From Clostridiales bacterium (lineage in GTDB: Bacteria > Bacillota > Clostridia > Oscillospirales > Butyricicoccaceae): 28,800 bases of DNA. Positions 7,767-14,767 of the stretch are shown in pieces; position 1 is the first letter of the stretch; each line of letters begins with the position of its first letter. The stretch is from NCBI GenBank assembly GCA_019421385.1, contig JAHZFK010000019.1, positions 1-28,800 on the forward strand, given 5' to 3'. The notes under the pieces were generated by a model. That model saw nothing but the letters and a program-made list of their open reading frames with translations. It did no database searches and was not told the DNA's origin. Made by a program: the position numbers and the translations under genes.

Positions 7767-8576
7767 ATGAAAACATACCGTTTTGGCGTGCTGGGCGCCG
7801 GTAATATGGGCATGGCAATTGCGGAAGGTGCGGTGCGTGCCGGTCTGCTGACGCGCGATCAGGTGCTGCTGTTCAACCGCAGTGAGGAAAAGCGCGCGGC
7901 AAACCGTGCCTGTGGCTATGCCGTCACGGACAATTATACACAGGTATACACCGATTGCGATACGGTGCTGCTTGCGGTCAAACCGCAGAATTTTGACGAA
8001 ATTTTGCCGGTTCTGGGAAAATGCGGCGGAGAAAAGCCGCTGGTTGTGTCGATTGCGGCGGGTGTCACCTTTGCCAAGATCGAGCGGGCGCTCGGCGCGG
8101 ACACGCCGGTCATCCGCGTGATGCCAAACACGCCGCTCATGCTGGGCGAGGGCGCGACCGAGCTGGTCAAAAATACGGCGGCGACCGAGGCGCAGCTGGC
8201 GCAGATGCGCGCGCTGTTCGACACCATGGGCGTGACCGTTGTCTTTGAGCAGGAGGATATGCTCAACGAGGTCATTCCGTATGCGGGTTCGGCGCCGGCC
8301 TATATTTATGCGTTTGCCGATGCGATGGTCAAAAGCGCGCAGGCGCATGGCATCAAACAGGAGGATGCGCTCAAATTATTCTGCCAAACGATGATTGGCT
8401 CGGCAAAAATGCTGTTGGAGGGCGATAAAACGCCTGCGGAGCTGATTCGCGCTGTCTGCTCACCGGGCGGCACGACGATTGAGGCAATGCGGGTGCTCGA
8501 GGCGTGCGGCCTTGCCGACATGCTGGCGCAGGCAAACGATAAATGTATTGCGCGCGCCTATGAACTGGGCAAATAA
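7767..8576 (+). CDS. proC: Pyrroline-5-carboxylate reductase
   Basis: ProC reduces 1-pyrroline-5-carboxylate to L-proline with NAD(P)H, the last step of proline synthesis. The 269-residue length is typical. Landmarks are the Rossmann motif GAGNMG (10-15), AVKPQNF, the RVMPNTP block, GSAPAYIYAFADAM, and the C-terminal signature VCSPGGTTIEAMRVLE with the P5C-binding residues. ATG 7767 follows GAGGGGAG (7752-7760); the longer in-frame extension upstream crosses the promoter. A strong extended -10 promoter lies upstream and the gene appears to be transcribed alone. Confidence 0.97.
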   Translation: MKTYRFGVLGAGNMGMAIAEGAVRAGLLTRDQVLLFNRSEEKRAANRACGYAVTDNYTQVYTDCDTVLLAVKPQNFDEILPVLGKCGGEKPLVVSIAAGVTFAKIERALGADTPVIRVMPNTPLMLGEGATELVKNTAATEAQLAQMRALFDTMGVTVVFEQEDMLNEVIPYAGSAPAYIYAFADAMVKSAQAHGIKQEDALKLFCQTMIGSAKMLLEGDKTPAELIRAVCSPGGTTIEAMRVLEACGLADMLAQANDKCIARAYELGK

Positions 8577-8589
8577 CCGGATGCCGCCA

Positions 8590-8618
8590 TTGACTTTGCT
8601 GCAAGGGTATGATAAAGT
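8590..8618 (+). promoter_or_regulatory. Promoter of the small acidic membrane protein gene
   Basis: TTGACT (8590-8595), a 17-bp spacer and TAAAGT (8613-8618) preceded by TGA (extended -10 form). It lies just after the proC stop. Confidence 0.55.
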
Positions 8619-8659
8619 TAAATAAATATTCCGCATCACTTTGAGAGGAAGTGGATTCT

Positions 8660-8983
8660 TTGAAAAATTCGACGAAAATCAAAGCGACTCTGCTGCTGAC
8701 CAGTCTTGCCTGCGCAGCCGGTGCAACGGCGGCGCTTGTACTGCTTCAGAAGAAGCGCGAAGAGGAAGTTTATCACGAGGCGGAGCTCAAGGCGATGGAT
8801 GAGCTTGAGGAAATGATGCGCGACGATTCCGACTGCGCTTCCTGCGCATGTGCGGAGGAGTGCGCGGCAGTTGACGACGCTTATCAGGATTCGTTTGATG
8901 AGCAAGCGCCGGAAGCGGACGAGGAGCCTGAGGAAGAAAAAAACGAGGAAGCTGCTCCCGCAGAAGAGAAAACCGAAGAATGA
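8660..8983 (+). CDS. Small membrane-anchored acidic protein, function unknown
   Basis: A protein of about 107 residues. It has a short basic N-terminus (KNSTKIK), one hydrophobic segment (LLLTSLACAAGATAALVLL, about 8-28), a charged stretch QKKREEEV, and a long, strongly acidic, low-complexity tail rich in Glu, Asp, Ala and Pro. A cysteine cluster CASCACAEEC lies mid-protein. The layout resembles YtxH-type envelope proteins, but no family can be assigned. TTG 8660 is preferred: GAGAGG is 11 nt upstream, whereas the in-frame GTG at 8651 overlaps that site. Promoter and terminator bracket the gene, which supports it as real. Confidence 0.75.
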   Translation: MKNSTKIKATLLLTSLACAAGATAALVLLQKKREEEVYHEAELKAMDELEEMMRDDSDCASCACAEECAAVDDAYQDSFDEQAPEADEEPEEEKNEEAAPAEEKTEE

Positions 8984-8987
8984 GCGG

Positions 8988-9026
8988 CAGCGGGCGGAGG
9001 ATTTCCCCTCCGTCCGCTGTTTTTTT
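8988..9026 (+). terminator. Intrinsic terminator
   Basis: CAGCGGGCGGAGG (8988-9000) pairs with CCTCCGTCCGCTG (9007-9019), with one G-U, around a 6-nt loop; seven T follow. It starts 4 nt after the stop codon. Confidence 0.9.
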
Positions 9027-9050
9027 GACACAAACAAAGGAGGAATTCCC

Positions 9051-9923
9051 GTGATTGAATATGAAGGCCGCGTATTCAGGCCACCCTCTGAGGCGTACAG
9101 CCTGATCGTGCAGGTGACGATTGGGTGCAGCCATAATAAGTGCACGTTCTGCGATATGTATAAAGAAAAGCGCTTCCATGTGCGCAAGATCGAGGACGTC
9201 AAGCGCGATTTTGACGAAGCGCGCCGCATGTACCCGAATGTCCGGCGTATTTTTCTGGCGGACGGCGATGCACTCATGTGCCGCGCTGAGCACATGGCGG
9301 AAATTCTGCGCTATATCCGGCAGGTGTTCCCGGAGTGCGAGCGTGTGACCAGCTACGGTTCGCCCGCGTCCATTCTGGTGAAAAAGCAGGAGGAGCTGAA
9401 CCTGCTGCATGAGTTGGGGCTGGATATGATCTATCTCGGTCTGGAATCCGGCTCGGACGAGGTGCTGCGCCGTGTCAACAAGGGCGAAACCGCTGACGAG
9501 ATCGTGCGCGCGGGTCTGATGGTAAAGACAGCGGGCATGAAGCTGTCTGTCACCTGTATTGCGGGCCTTGGCTCGCTCGAGCTTTCCGAGGAGCACGCGA
9601 TCAAAACCGCTGAGGCGCTCTCGCGCATGAAGCCGGAGTATATCGGTCTGCTGACCCTGCTCTTTGAGCTGGAAACGCCCCTGATGCGTGACTGGCAGGC
9701 GGGCCGCTTCTATCTGATGAATCCGATCGAGATCGCGCATGAAACGCTCATCCTGCTCGAGCATATCGACGCGGAGGGCAGCGTATTCCGCGCAAACCAT
9801 GCGTCCAATTATGTCAATCTGGCGGGCACGCTCAACCGCGACCGCGAAACGATGTGCCAGCGTTTGCGGCAGGCGCTGGAAGGAAAAATCCAGTTCCGCA
9901 GTGAAGCATTTCGGGCAAGATAA
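9051..9923 (+). CDS. Radical SAM protein with CX4CX2C cluster motif
   Basis: A 290-residue radical SAM enzyme related to the COG1032-like group of small stand-alone proteins. The iron-sulphur motif near residue 26 is C-SHNK-C-TF-C: four residues, not the usual three, between the first two cysteines, followed by DMYKEKRF. The TIM-barrel landmarks follow: FLADGDALM (SAM-binding GGE-like strand), VTSYGSPASI, and YLGLESGSDEVL. Start GTG 9051 lies 7 nt after AAAGGAGG (9036-9043). The upstream terminator would sit inside any longer frame, so the long in-frame extension is rejected. Substrate unknown. No promoter is obvious between the terminator and the start, so partial read-through may supply expression. 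Confidence 0.88.
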   Translation: MIEYEGRVFRPPSEAYSLIVQVTIGCSHNKCTFCDMYKEKRFHVRKIEDVKRDFDEARRMYPNVRRIFLADGDALMCRAEHMAEILRYIRQVFPECERVTSYGSPASILVKKQEELNLLHELGLDMIYLGLESGSDEVLRRVNKGETADEIVRAGLMVKTAGMKLSVTCIAGLGSLELSEEHAIKTAEALSRMKPEYIGLLTLLFELETPLMRDWQAGRFYLMNPIEIAHETLILLEHIDAEGSVFRANHASNYVNLAGTLNRDRETMCQRLRQALEGKIQFRSEAFRAR

Positions 9924-9968
9924 CCAAAAATGTAATTATTTTGTTGGAAAATACGGCTAAAATCGAAA

Positions 9969-9996
9969 GAAATTGTGTTATTTTCGTTACAATTTC
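9969..9996. repeat. AT-rich inverted repeat upstream of the phospholipase-like gene
   Basis: GAAATTGT (9969-9976) and ACAATTTC (9989-9996) are perfect 8-bp arms 12 bp apart. They lie 10 bp upstream of the -35 box of the next gene. This may be an operator or a weak transcription end of the radical SAM gene. Confidence 0.5.
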
Positions 9997-10005
9997 AAAA
10001 AAAGC

Positions 10006-10034
10006 AAGACAGGACGGGAATTTTGTGATATACT
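10006..10034 (+). promoter_or_regulatory. Promoter of the phospholipase-like gene
   Basis: AAGACA (10006-10011), 17 bp, then TATACT (10029-10034) preceded by TGA (extended -10). It lies 83 bp upstream of the start codon. Confidence 0.65.
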
Positions 10035-10043
10035 TAAAACGTT

Positions 10044-10070
10044 TTCGGGGTTTTTCAGAATCGCCCCGAA
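10044..10070 (+). other. 5'-leader hairpin
   Basis: TTCGGGG (10044-10050) pairs with CCCCGAA (10064-10070) around 13 nt. It begins a few bases after the predicted transcription start and ends 35 nt before the ribosome site. There is no U-tract, so it is more likely an mRNA-protecting or regulatory fold than a terminator. Confidence 0.5.
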
Positions 10071-10117
10071 TGTTAAGATGCTGTTAAGAAACGTGTGTTC
10101 CGTCTGGAGGATTGCTG

Positions 10118-10717
10118 ATGGATTCCGTATCTCATATTCGCGTTGCACATCTGTTAATGGATTACGTGGAGCAGACCTGTGGCGTTACATTTGATTCGAG
10201 CGGCTTTGTGTATGGCAACCTAAAGCCCGATTTGACTGGCACTTATCTGACCAAGCGTCACAATCCGTCGATCATGATGGACGAGGTGATGGACAAGATC
10301 CGTGCGTTCACGGAAAAATACACCATCGGCCCGGTCAATGGTCGTGAGCTTTCGGTCGATCTGGGTGAGATTTGCCACTATATCACCGACTTCTTCACCT
10401 ATCCGCACAATGATGATATCTATGAGCGCAATTTGCTCGCGCATTATCTGTATGAAAAGCGTGTGACGCTGGTCATCCGCCGCCGCATGACCGAGGCTCG
10501 GTTCGAGCAGTGGGCCAGCCCGATCATCCCGCCGGTTTCGGTGGACGCGCTGATTACGCGCATCGGTTCGATGCATGATGCATACCGTGCGCCCGGCCGC
10601 CGTCACGGCATCAACGACGATCTGGTACATATCTGCCGCGCGACCGCCATGGTGGTTTTGTCCATCATCAGCATCGTTTATGAGCAGGTGGAAGTACCGG
10701 CGAGCGTGATTGCATAA
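10118..10717 (+). CDS. Zinc-dependent phospholipase C-like protein
   Basis: A 199-residue protein of the Zn_dep_PLC type. The potential metal ligands are in the expected order: SHIRVAHLLMD near the N-terminus, GNLKPDLTG, TKRHNPS, and LGEICHYITDFFTYPHND in the middle. No signal peptide is visible, so unlike the clostridial toxins it is probably cytoplasmic. Its substrate is unknown; phosphoester or lipid hydrolysis is only a family-based guess. ATG 10118 is chosen because GGAGG (10106-10110) lies 7 nt upstream; the alternative TTG at 10112 would overlap it. It is a single-gene unit with an extended -10 promoter and its own terminator. Confidence 0.85.
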   Translation: MDSVSHIRVAHLLMDYVEQTCGVTFDSSGFVYGNLKPDLTGTYLTKRHNPSIMMDEVMDKIRAFTEKYTIGPVNGRELSVDLGEICHYITDFFTYPHNDDIYERNLLAHYLYEKRVTLVIRRRMTEARFEQWASPIIPPVSVDALITRIGSMHDAYRAPGRRHGINDDLVHICRATAMVVLSIISIVYEQVEVPASVIA

Positions 10718-10728
10718 GAAAAACACAG

Positions 10729-10763
10729 AAAAGCCACGGTATTTCGTGGCTTTTGTTGTTTTT
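10729..10763 (+). terminator. Intrinsic terminator
   Basis: AAAAGCCACG (10729-10738) pairs perfectly with CGTGGCTTTT (10745-10754) around GTATTT, followed by a T-rich tail. Confidence 0.92.
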
Positions 10764-10785
10764 GCGTAAGAAAACAGGAGGAATT

Positions 10786-11223
10786 ATGAAAAACGTAACG
10801 ATTTACACCGACGGCGCCTGCTCGGGCAACCCGGGGCCGGGTGGATGGGGTGCCATTCTGAAATACGGGGAGAAGGAGAAGGAGATGTCCGGTTCCGAAC
10901 CCTCCACCACCAACAACCGCATGGAGCTGCTGGGGGTCATCACTGCACTGGAAGCGCTGAAAGAGCCGTGTGCAGTCGATCTATATTCGGATAGCAAGTA
11001 TGTGGTTGACGGCATCACCAAGGGATGGGCGAAAAGCTGGCGCGCCAAAGGGTGGGTGAAGAGTGATAAAAAACCTGCCAAAAATCCGGAGTTGTGGGGA
11101 CGGCTGCTCGATTTGCTGGACAAACACACGGTTCAGTTCCATTGGGTGAAGGGCCACGCGGATAATCCGTACAATAACCGCTGCGACGCACTCGCAGTTG
11201 CCGCGTACCAGCAGTATAAATAA
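10786..11223 (+). CDS. rnhA: Ribonuclease HI
   Basis: RNase HI cuts the RNA strand of RNA-DNA hybrids during replication and R-loop removal. The 145-residue protein has all active-site residues: D9 (YTDGACSGNPGPGGWG), E47 (TTNNRMEL), D69 (LYSDSKYV), H124 (WVKGHADN) and D134 (NRCDALA). The basic handle WRAKGWVKSDKKPAKN is present. ATG 10786 follows AGGAGGA by about 6 nt. The next gene starts 10 nt after the stop, so the two are probably co-transcribed. Confidence 0.97.
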   Translation: MKNVTIYTDGACSGNPGPGGWGAILKYGEKEKEMSGSEPSTTNNRMELLGVITALEALKEPCAVDLYSDSKYVVDGITKGWAKSWRAKGWVKSDKKPAKNPELWGRLLDLLDKHTVQFHWVKGHADNPYNNRCDALAVAAYQQYK

Positions 11224-11233
11224 GGGGTGCAAT

Positions 11234-11890
11234 ATGGAACGGATGCGCCGCGTGCGGAACGGCACGCTGATCTTCTATTATGGGTTCACGATTTACGCGG
11301 CTGCGCTGCGTATGCTGCGGGAGGCAACCGTATATAACGGCCTGCTGGTGCTGGCGGCGTTTTTGCTGCCTGCCGTGCCGCATATGCTGTACCGTTTGTG
11401 TCGGTTAAAGCCGGTTTATCTGCTTGAGGTTGTGTTTGACTGGTTCGTGCTGGCGGCGGTGTCGTTTGCCAGTCTGTTCGGCGGGTATGAGCTGATTCCG
11501 TACTGGGATAAGATTTTGCATTTCCTGTCCGGGTTTCTGTTTGCCGTGCTGGGCACAGTGGTGTATTTCACCCAAAAGCCGGGACATGCCCTCGACTCTG
11601 CGGATGCATTCAACGCATCGCTGTATACGTGGATGTTTGCCATGATGAGTGCGGTGCTGTGGGAGATTTGGGAATATCTCGTGTCGTTTTCCGGCGCGGA
11701 CCCGCAGCAGGTAGCAGTGACCGGCGTGGCGGATACGATGGGCGACATGATCGTATGCACCATAGGCGGCTTGATTACGGCGGTCTCCTGCTGGAAGTAT
11801 CTGCGGCACATGGGAGAAAATCGACGCAAGGGCTTGATGATGCACTTGTTTGAAGCGTATTACCGGGAAAATATCCGGAACCGCCTGTAA
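11234..11890 (+). CDS. DUF2238/YjdF-like integral membrane protein
   Basis: A 218-residue protein with about five to six hydrophobic segments. Motifs that fit the DUF2238 (YjdF-type) membrane family are YWDKILHFLSGFLFA, MSAVLWEIWEYL and VADTMGDMIVCTIGG, placing His, Glu and Asp residues within or next to membrane helices. The biochemical role of the family is not known. AAGGGG lies 7 nt upstream of ATG 11234. It follows rnhA by 10 nt and ends at a strong terminator, so it is the second gene of an rnhA unit. Confidence 0.85.
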   Translation: MERMRRVRNGTLIFYYGFTIYAAALRMLREATVYNGLLVLAAFLLPAVPHMLYRLCRLKPVYLLEVVFDWFVLAAVSFASLFGGYELIPYWDKILHFLSGFLFAVLGTVVYFTQKPGHALDSADAFNASLYTWMFAMMSAVLWEIWEYLVSFSGADPQQVAVTGVADTMGDMIVCTIGGLITAVSCWKYLRHMGENRRKGLMMHLFEAYYRENIRNRL

Positions 11891-11897
11891 AATATGC

Positions 11898-11944
11898 AAA
11901 AACGCCCCGGCTGGAAGCGATTGCTTCTGGCGGGGCGTTTTTTT
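11898..11944. terminator. Bidirectional intrinsic terminator
   Basis: AAAAACGCCCCG (11898-11909) pairs with CGGGGCGTTTTT (11931-11942); the loop has an inner GAAGC/GCTTC helix. T-runs on both strands let it serve the rnhA unit and the minus-strand microprotein genes. Confidence 0.9.
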
Positions 11945-11951
11945 CAGGGAA

Positions 11952-12059
11952 TTAGTCCTGCGCTGCGCGGTGGGCAGGTTTACCGCTGACGCGCGCACAG
12001 CCGTTCTGACGGACGGCCTCCTGGCTCATTTTCACCAGAGAGGAGATATAGCTGTTCAT
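11952..12059 (-). CDS. Microprotein of 35 residues, paralogous to the one upstream
   Basis: ATG at 12059 opens a 35-codon frame ending at TAA 11952. The start is preceded by AAGGAAGG with 8 nt spacing, a good ribosome site. The product begins MNSYISSLVKMSQEAV, has one cysteine (position 21) and a basic C-terminal half. Its first ~13 residues match the neighbouring microprotein position by position in chemistry (MN, aromatic, small, aliphatic pair, basic, MS, acidic/amide), so the two arose by duplication. No known family is recognised. The N-terminal part could form a short amphipathic helix. It ends 8 nt before a terminator shared with the convergent gene. Confidence 0.65.
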   Translation of the reverse strand: MNSYISSLVKMSQEAVRQNGCARVSGKPAHRAAQD

Positions 12060-12106
12060 CTATGATGCCTTCCTTTCCAATCGGCGGATGCGGTCATGCC
12101 AAAGGC

Positions 12107-12235
12107 TTAGTCCTTTGGCGCGTTGTCCTTCTGCGAAACCGGAATGCCGTATGTGCGGAACAGGCCGCGAACATAGCTGCTGTTCTGCATGGTAGATTCG
12201 CTCATACGGATGATCGCCTTTGCAAACTTATTCAT
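12107..12235 (-). CDS. Microprotein of 42 residues, first of a tandem pair
   Basis: ATG at 12235 opens a 42-codon frame ending at TAA 12107. AAGAAGG lies 7 nt upstream. The product begins MNKFAKAIIRMSESTM, continues QNSSYVRGLFRTYGIPV, and ends in a charged tail (KDNAPKD). It has no cysteine and no membrane segment; residues 3-12 are amphipathic. A promoter with a consensus extended -10 sits 34 bp upstream, and the second microprotein follows 47 nt downstream. Role unknown. A signalling peptide precursor, a small toxin or a regulatory subunit are all possible and none is shown by the sequence. Confidence 0.68.
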   Translation of the reverse strand: MNKFAKAIIRMSESTMQNSSYVRGLFRTYGIPVSQKDNAPKD

Positions 12236-12268
12236 ATAACGGCCTTCTTTCTTCTATGATTTGACTAT

Positions 12269-12297
12269 ATTATACCATTCCTGATTGTGCAGAACAA
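12269..12297 (-). promoter_or_regulatory. Promoter of the microprotein pair, overlapped by an inverted repeat
   Basis: On the minus strand TTGTTC (12292-12297), 17 bp, then TATAAT (12269-12274) preceded by TGG (extended -10). The inverted repeat ATTGT-N5-ACAAT (12284-12298) covers the -35 box and could be an operator. Confidence 0.7.
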
Positions 12298-12393
12298 TGG
12301 ATGGACAAGACAAATAGCACAAAAAAGATAGTATAATAATGTGCAACATATACAATGAAAGAGGGGTCAAAAGGAATATGGAACAGCGGCAGG

Positions 12394-13299
12394 TCACACC
12401 TCGCCGCACATCACTGCTGCGAGCGCATCCTCTGTGGTGCGGTCCCCGAGGGAGATGGCTCCCATGGCCTCCGCGCGGCGGCCGACCGTATAGTGGTGCA
12501 GGTGTACGCCACCTGCGGTGCACTGGCTGGTGATATATACGCGCGTACCGCTCTCGATCAGCGCGTGCACCGCGCTTTCCAGTCGCACGGGAATACCACC
12601 CGCACCGAAGGTTTCCAGAATTACTTTGGGATAACCGTGCAGCGCGGAGAAAAAGGTCGGATCAAGGTCGGGCGTGAGTTTGACGAGCAGGACATGTGGG
12701 TCGATTGACGTGGGCGCAGTTGGCGCGGGCGGTGCAGCAGGGACATCCCAGCGCACCTTGCCGTCCGCACCGACCGTGCCGAGCGGCGGCACACCTGCCG
12801 AAAGAAAGGCATCGATCTGCGTGGAGTGGAATTTGACCACGCGGTTGCCGGGGAGGATTTTGCCGCACAGAACAGCGACTACGCCTGCGCGTCCGTCTGC
12901 TGCGACACGGCAGGCATCCAGGAGATTGCGCGGTGCATCCGAGTCGGATGCACCCATCGGCAGCATCGAGCCGGTCAGTACAACCGGCTTGGCAAGATCG
13001 GCCAACAGGTGGGAAAGCAGCGCTGCGGTATAGGCCAGCGTATCCGTACCATGCGCGATAACAAAACCGTCATACCGGTCTGCGTCGCGTCGTACTGCCT
13101 GCGCCATGACCAGACGGTCGTCCGCGGTCACATCGGTCGAATCCAGCCGCATCAGGTCACATACGTCCATCGCGCAGAAGTCGCGAAGCTGCGGAATAAA
13201 ATCCAGCAGTTCTGCACCGCTTAGCGCAGGCGACAGGCCGTTTTCGGTTTCGCGGCAGGCAATCGTACCGCCGGTTGCAATCAGAAGCAATTTTTTCAT
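12394..13299 (-). CDS. ansA: Type I (cytoplasmic) L-asparaginase
   Basis: Asparaginase hydrolyses L-asparagine to aspartate and ammonia. The 301-residue protein lacks a signal peptide, as expected of the cytoplasmic type. The two catalytic threonines are visible: T12 in LIATGGTIA and T85 in IAHGTDTLAYTA, with D86 next to it. VLTGSMLPMGASDSDAPRN is the third conserved block. ATG 13299 follows AAAGGAG by 8 nt. The gene lies downstream of the alcohol dehydrogenase on the same strand, but the hairpin array between them ends in a strong terminator, so the two should be largely separate transcripts. No clear terminator follows its stop. Confidence 0.93.
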   Translation of the reverse strand: MKKLLLIATGGTIACRETENGLSPALSGAELLDFIPQLRDFCAMDVCDLMRLDSTDVTADDRLVMAQAVRRDADRYDGFVIAHGTDTLAYTAALLSHLLADLAKPVVLTGSMLPMGASDSDAPRNLLDACRVAADGRAGVVAVLCGKILPGNRVVKFHSTQIDAFLSAGVPPLGTVGADGKVRWDVPAAPPAPTAPTSIDPHVLLVKLTPDLDPTFFSALHGYPKVILETFGAGGIPVRLESAVHALIESGTRVYITSQCTAGGVHLHHYTVGRRAEAMGAISLGDRTTEDALAAVMCGEV

Positions 13300-13315
13300 C
13301 GGAGGGTCTCCTTTC

Positions 13316-13506
13316 GCGCCTTCTGGCGCATGTCAGACAGAAAAAGCCTGCAATTGCAGGCTTTTTCATCAAAAGTCCAGCTTTGCCGGACTTTTGATAC
13401 AAGAAAGGGGAAAAGTTTCGTTTATCGGAACTTTTTCCCGCCACGGACACATCCGCGGTAGTGCCGCGGTGTGTCCTGCTCGATCGAACCTGTATGGTTC
13501 GATCGA
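13316..13506 (-). repeat. Compound hairpin array, copy 1 (five to six consecutive stem-loops)
   Basis: Read on the minus strand from 13506, consecutive hairpins fill the gap between the alcohol dehydrogenase and ansA. H1: 11-bp stem, loop ATACA (13480-13506). H2: 7-bp plus 6-bp stems with one bulged A on the 3' side (13445-13476). H3: ~13-bp stem with one bulge, loop ATAAA (13408-13439). H4: 11-bp stem ATCAAAAGTCC/GGACTTTTGAT with inner GGCAAAGC (13368-13398). H5: perfect 28-bp palindrome (13340-13367), a terminator. H6: GCGCC/GGCGC (13316-13329). H1 starts 2 nt after the upstream stop codon. The same series recurs at 18244-18445. Confidence 0.85.
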
Positions 13507-13508
13507 AG

Positions 13509-14666
13509 TTATTTATAGCTTTCCGCAAGAATCGCAATAATATCCTCGCGCGTGAGCGGACGTGGGTCTACGCGGAACAGGCCACCCATCGTTTCGATGG
13601 CGTTGTCGGCGTATTTGCCGAAATCGGCCTTCTGCACCCCATAGCCGGAGAGACGCATCTCGCTGACATTGCAGCGCTTTTGCAGATCGGCAAGCGCCGC
13701 GATGAAGTCTTCCGGCTTGCTGGCGTCTGTATGACCAAGCGCGCGGGCGATGGCAACCAATTTGTCGCCCGAGGACTCGAAAAAGCGGCTCCAATATGCC
13801 TTGGAAATCATAATCAGGCCTGCGCCATGCGGCAGCGCGGGATGGAACGCGCTCAGTGCGTGCTCGATGGCGTGCTCGCCGGTGCAGCTGGACAGCGTTT
13901 CGACAAAGCCGGCCAGCGTGTTCGCCAGTGCAACGTCTGCGCGCGCTTCCGCATTGCCGCCTTCGTGCACGGCAGTGGCAAGCGAGCGCCCGATCAATTC
14001 GATGGCCTTGAGCGAGAACATTTCGCTGATGGGTGAAGCGGTGGTGGCGATATAGCCCTCTGCTGCATGGAAAAAGGCATCGAAGCCCTGATAGGCAGTC
14101 AGATGCGGCGGGACGGTCATCATAAAGTCAGGGTCAACGATCGAAATGGTCGGGAAGCATTTTTCTCCGCCGCCGCCGATCTTCTCTTCGCCGTTGGTGA
14201 TGACGGTAAACGGATCTGCCTCTGTGCCCGTGCCCGCGGTGGTCGGGATGGCGACGATCGGCAGTCCGGCTTTGGCGATGCGCTTGCCGCCGCCTGTGCC
14301 GCCGTGGATGTAATCCCACCAGTCCCCCTCATTGGTGGCCATGATGGCGACCGCCTTGGCAGTGTCGATCGACGAACCGCCGCCAAGGCCGACAACAAAT
14401 GCGATGTTTTCTGCGCGGCACAGCGCTGCGCATTCGCGCACGCCCTCAATGGTCGGATTGGGCTGCACTTTATTATAAACCATGGTCTCATGTCCGGCTT
14501 CCGCGAGTGCGTCCGCGACCTTGGCTACATAGCCCAAGCGGGTGGTCGAGGTGCCGCCGGTGATGATCAGGCCGCGGCCTTCCGGCAGGCGGGCACGCGC
14601 CAGTTTTTTGACCGAACCGTGTCCGAAAAACAGGCGGGTCGGCATGTAGAAGCTGAAGATATCCAT
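13509..14666 (-). CDS. Iron-containing alcohol dehydrogenase
   Basis: A 385-residue group III (Fe-type) NAD(P)-dependent alcohol dehydrogenase. The cofactor loop GLGGGSSIDTAKAVA and AIPTTAGTGTEAD are typical. The metal ligands fall in the expected places: D and H in GFDAFFHAAEGY, and two H in EHAIEHALSAFHPALPHGAG. It may reduce aldehydes such as butyraldehyde or lactaldehyde in fermentation; the substrate is not readable. ATG 14666 is set by GGAGG 9 nt upstream and the family start MDIFSFYMPTRLFFG; a GTG-started extension runs through the leader terminator and is rejected. Expression probably depends on read-through of that leader terminator. Confidence 0.93.
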   Translation of the reverse strand: MDIFSFYMPTRLFFGHGSVKKLARARLPEGRGLIITGGTSTTRLGYVAKVADALAEAGHETMVYNKVQPNPTIEGVRECAALCRAENIAFVVGLGGGSSIDTAKAVAIMATNEGDWWDYIHGGTGGGKRIAKAGLPIVAIPTTAGTGTEADPFTVITNGEEKIGGGGEKCFPTISIVDPDFMMTVPPHLTAYQGFDAFFHAAEGYIATTASPISEMFSLKAIELIGRSLATAVHEGGNAEARADVALANTLAGFVETLSSCTGEHAIEHALSAFHPALPHGAGLIMISKAYWSRFFESSGDKLVAIARALGHTDASKPEDFIAALADLQKRCNVSEMRLSGYGVQKADFGKYADNAIETMGGLFRVDPRPLTREDIIAILAESYK

Positions 14667-14684
14667 GTTTTTGTACCTCCTTTG

Positions 14685-14709
14685 AAAAAAGGGGGTCAAA
14701 ATGACCCCC
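14685..14709 (-). terminator. Intrinsic terminator inside the dehydrogenase leader (attenuator)
   Basis: On the minus strand GGGGGTCA (14702-14709) pairs with TGACCCCC (14691-14698) around TTT, followed by six T (14685-14690). It lies between the promoter (14768-14796) and the ribosome site, only about 10 nt before the GGAGG. Upstream in the same leader, GGTGTG and CACGCC can pair (one G-U), and AACT/AGTT form a small helix. Confidence 0.85.
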
Positions 14710-14767
14710 GAGACAGCATTTTTGTGAACTTCAGTTGGCGTGGGCGCAAAACACACCTAACAATACC

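Noticed and set aside
12355..12708. Plus-strand frame starting before ansA with a TATAAT (12332-12337) upstream
   Set aside because: It runs antisense through the end of ansA, the product has no recognisable pattern, and there is no matching -35 box. An antisense transcript is possible but unsupported.
13480..13506. tRNA-like GGTTCGATCGA resembling a T-arm
   Set aside because: It is one arm of a perfect 11-bp hairpin of the array; no acceptor stem or anticodon arm is nearby.
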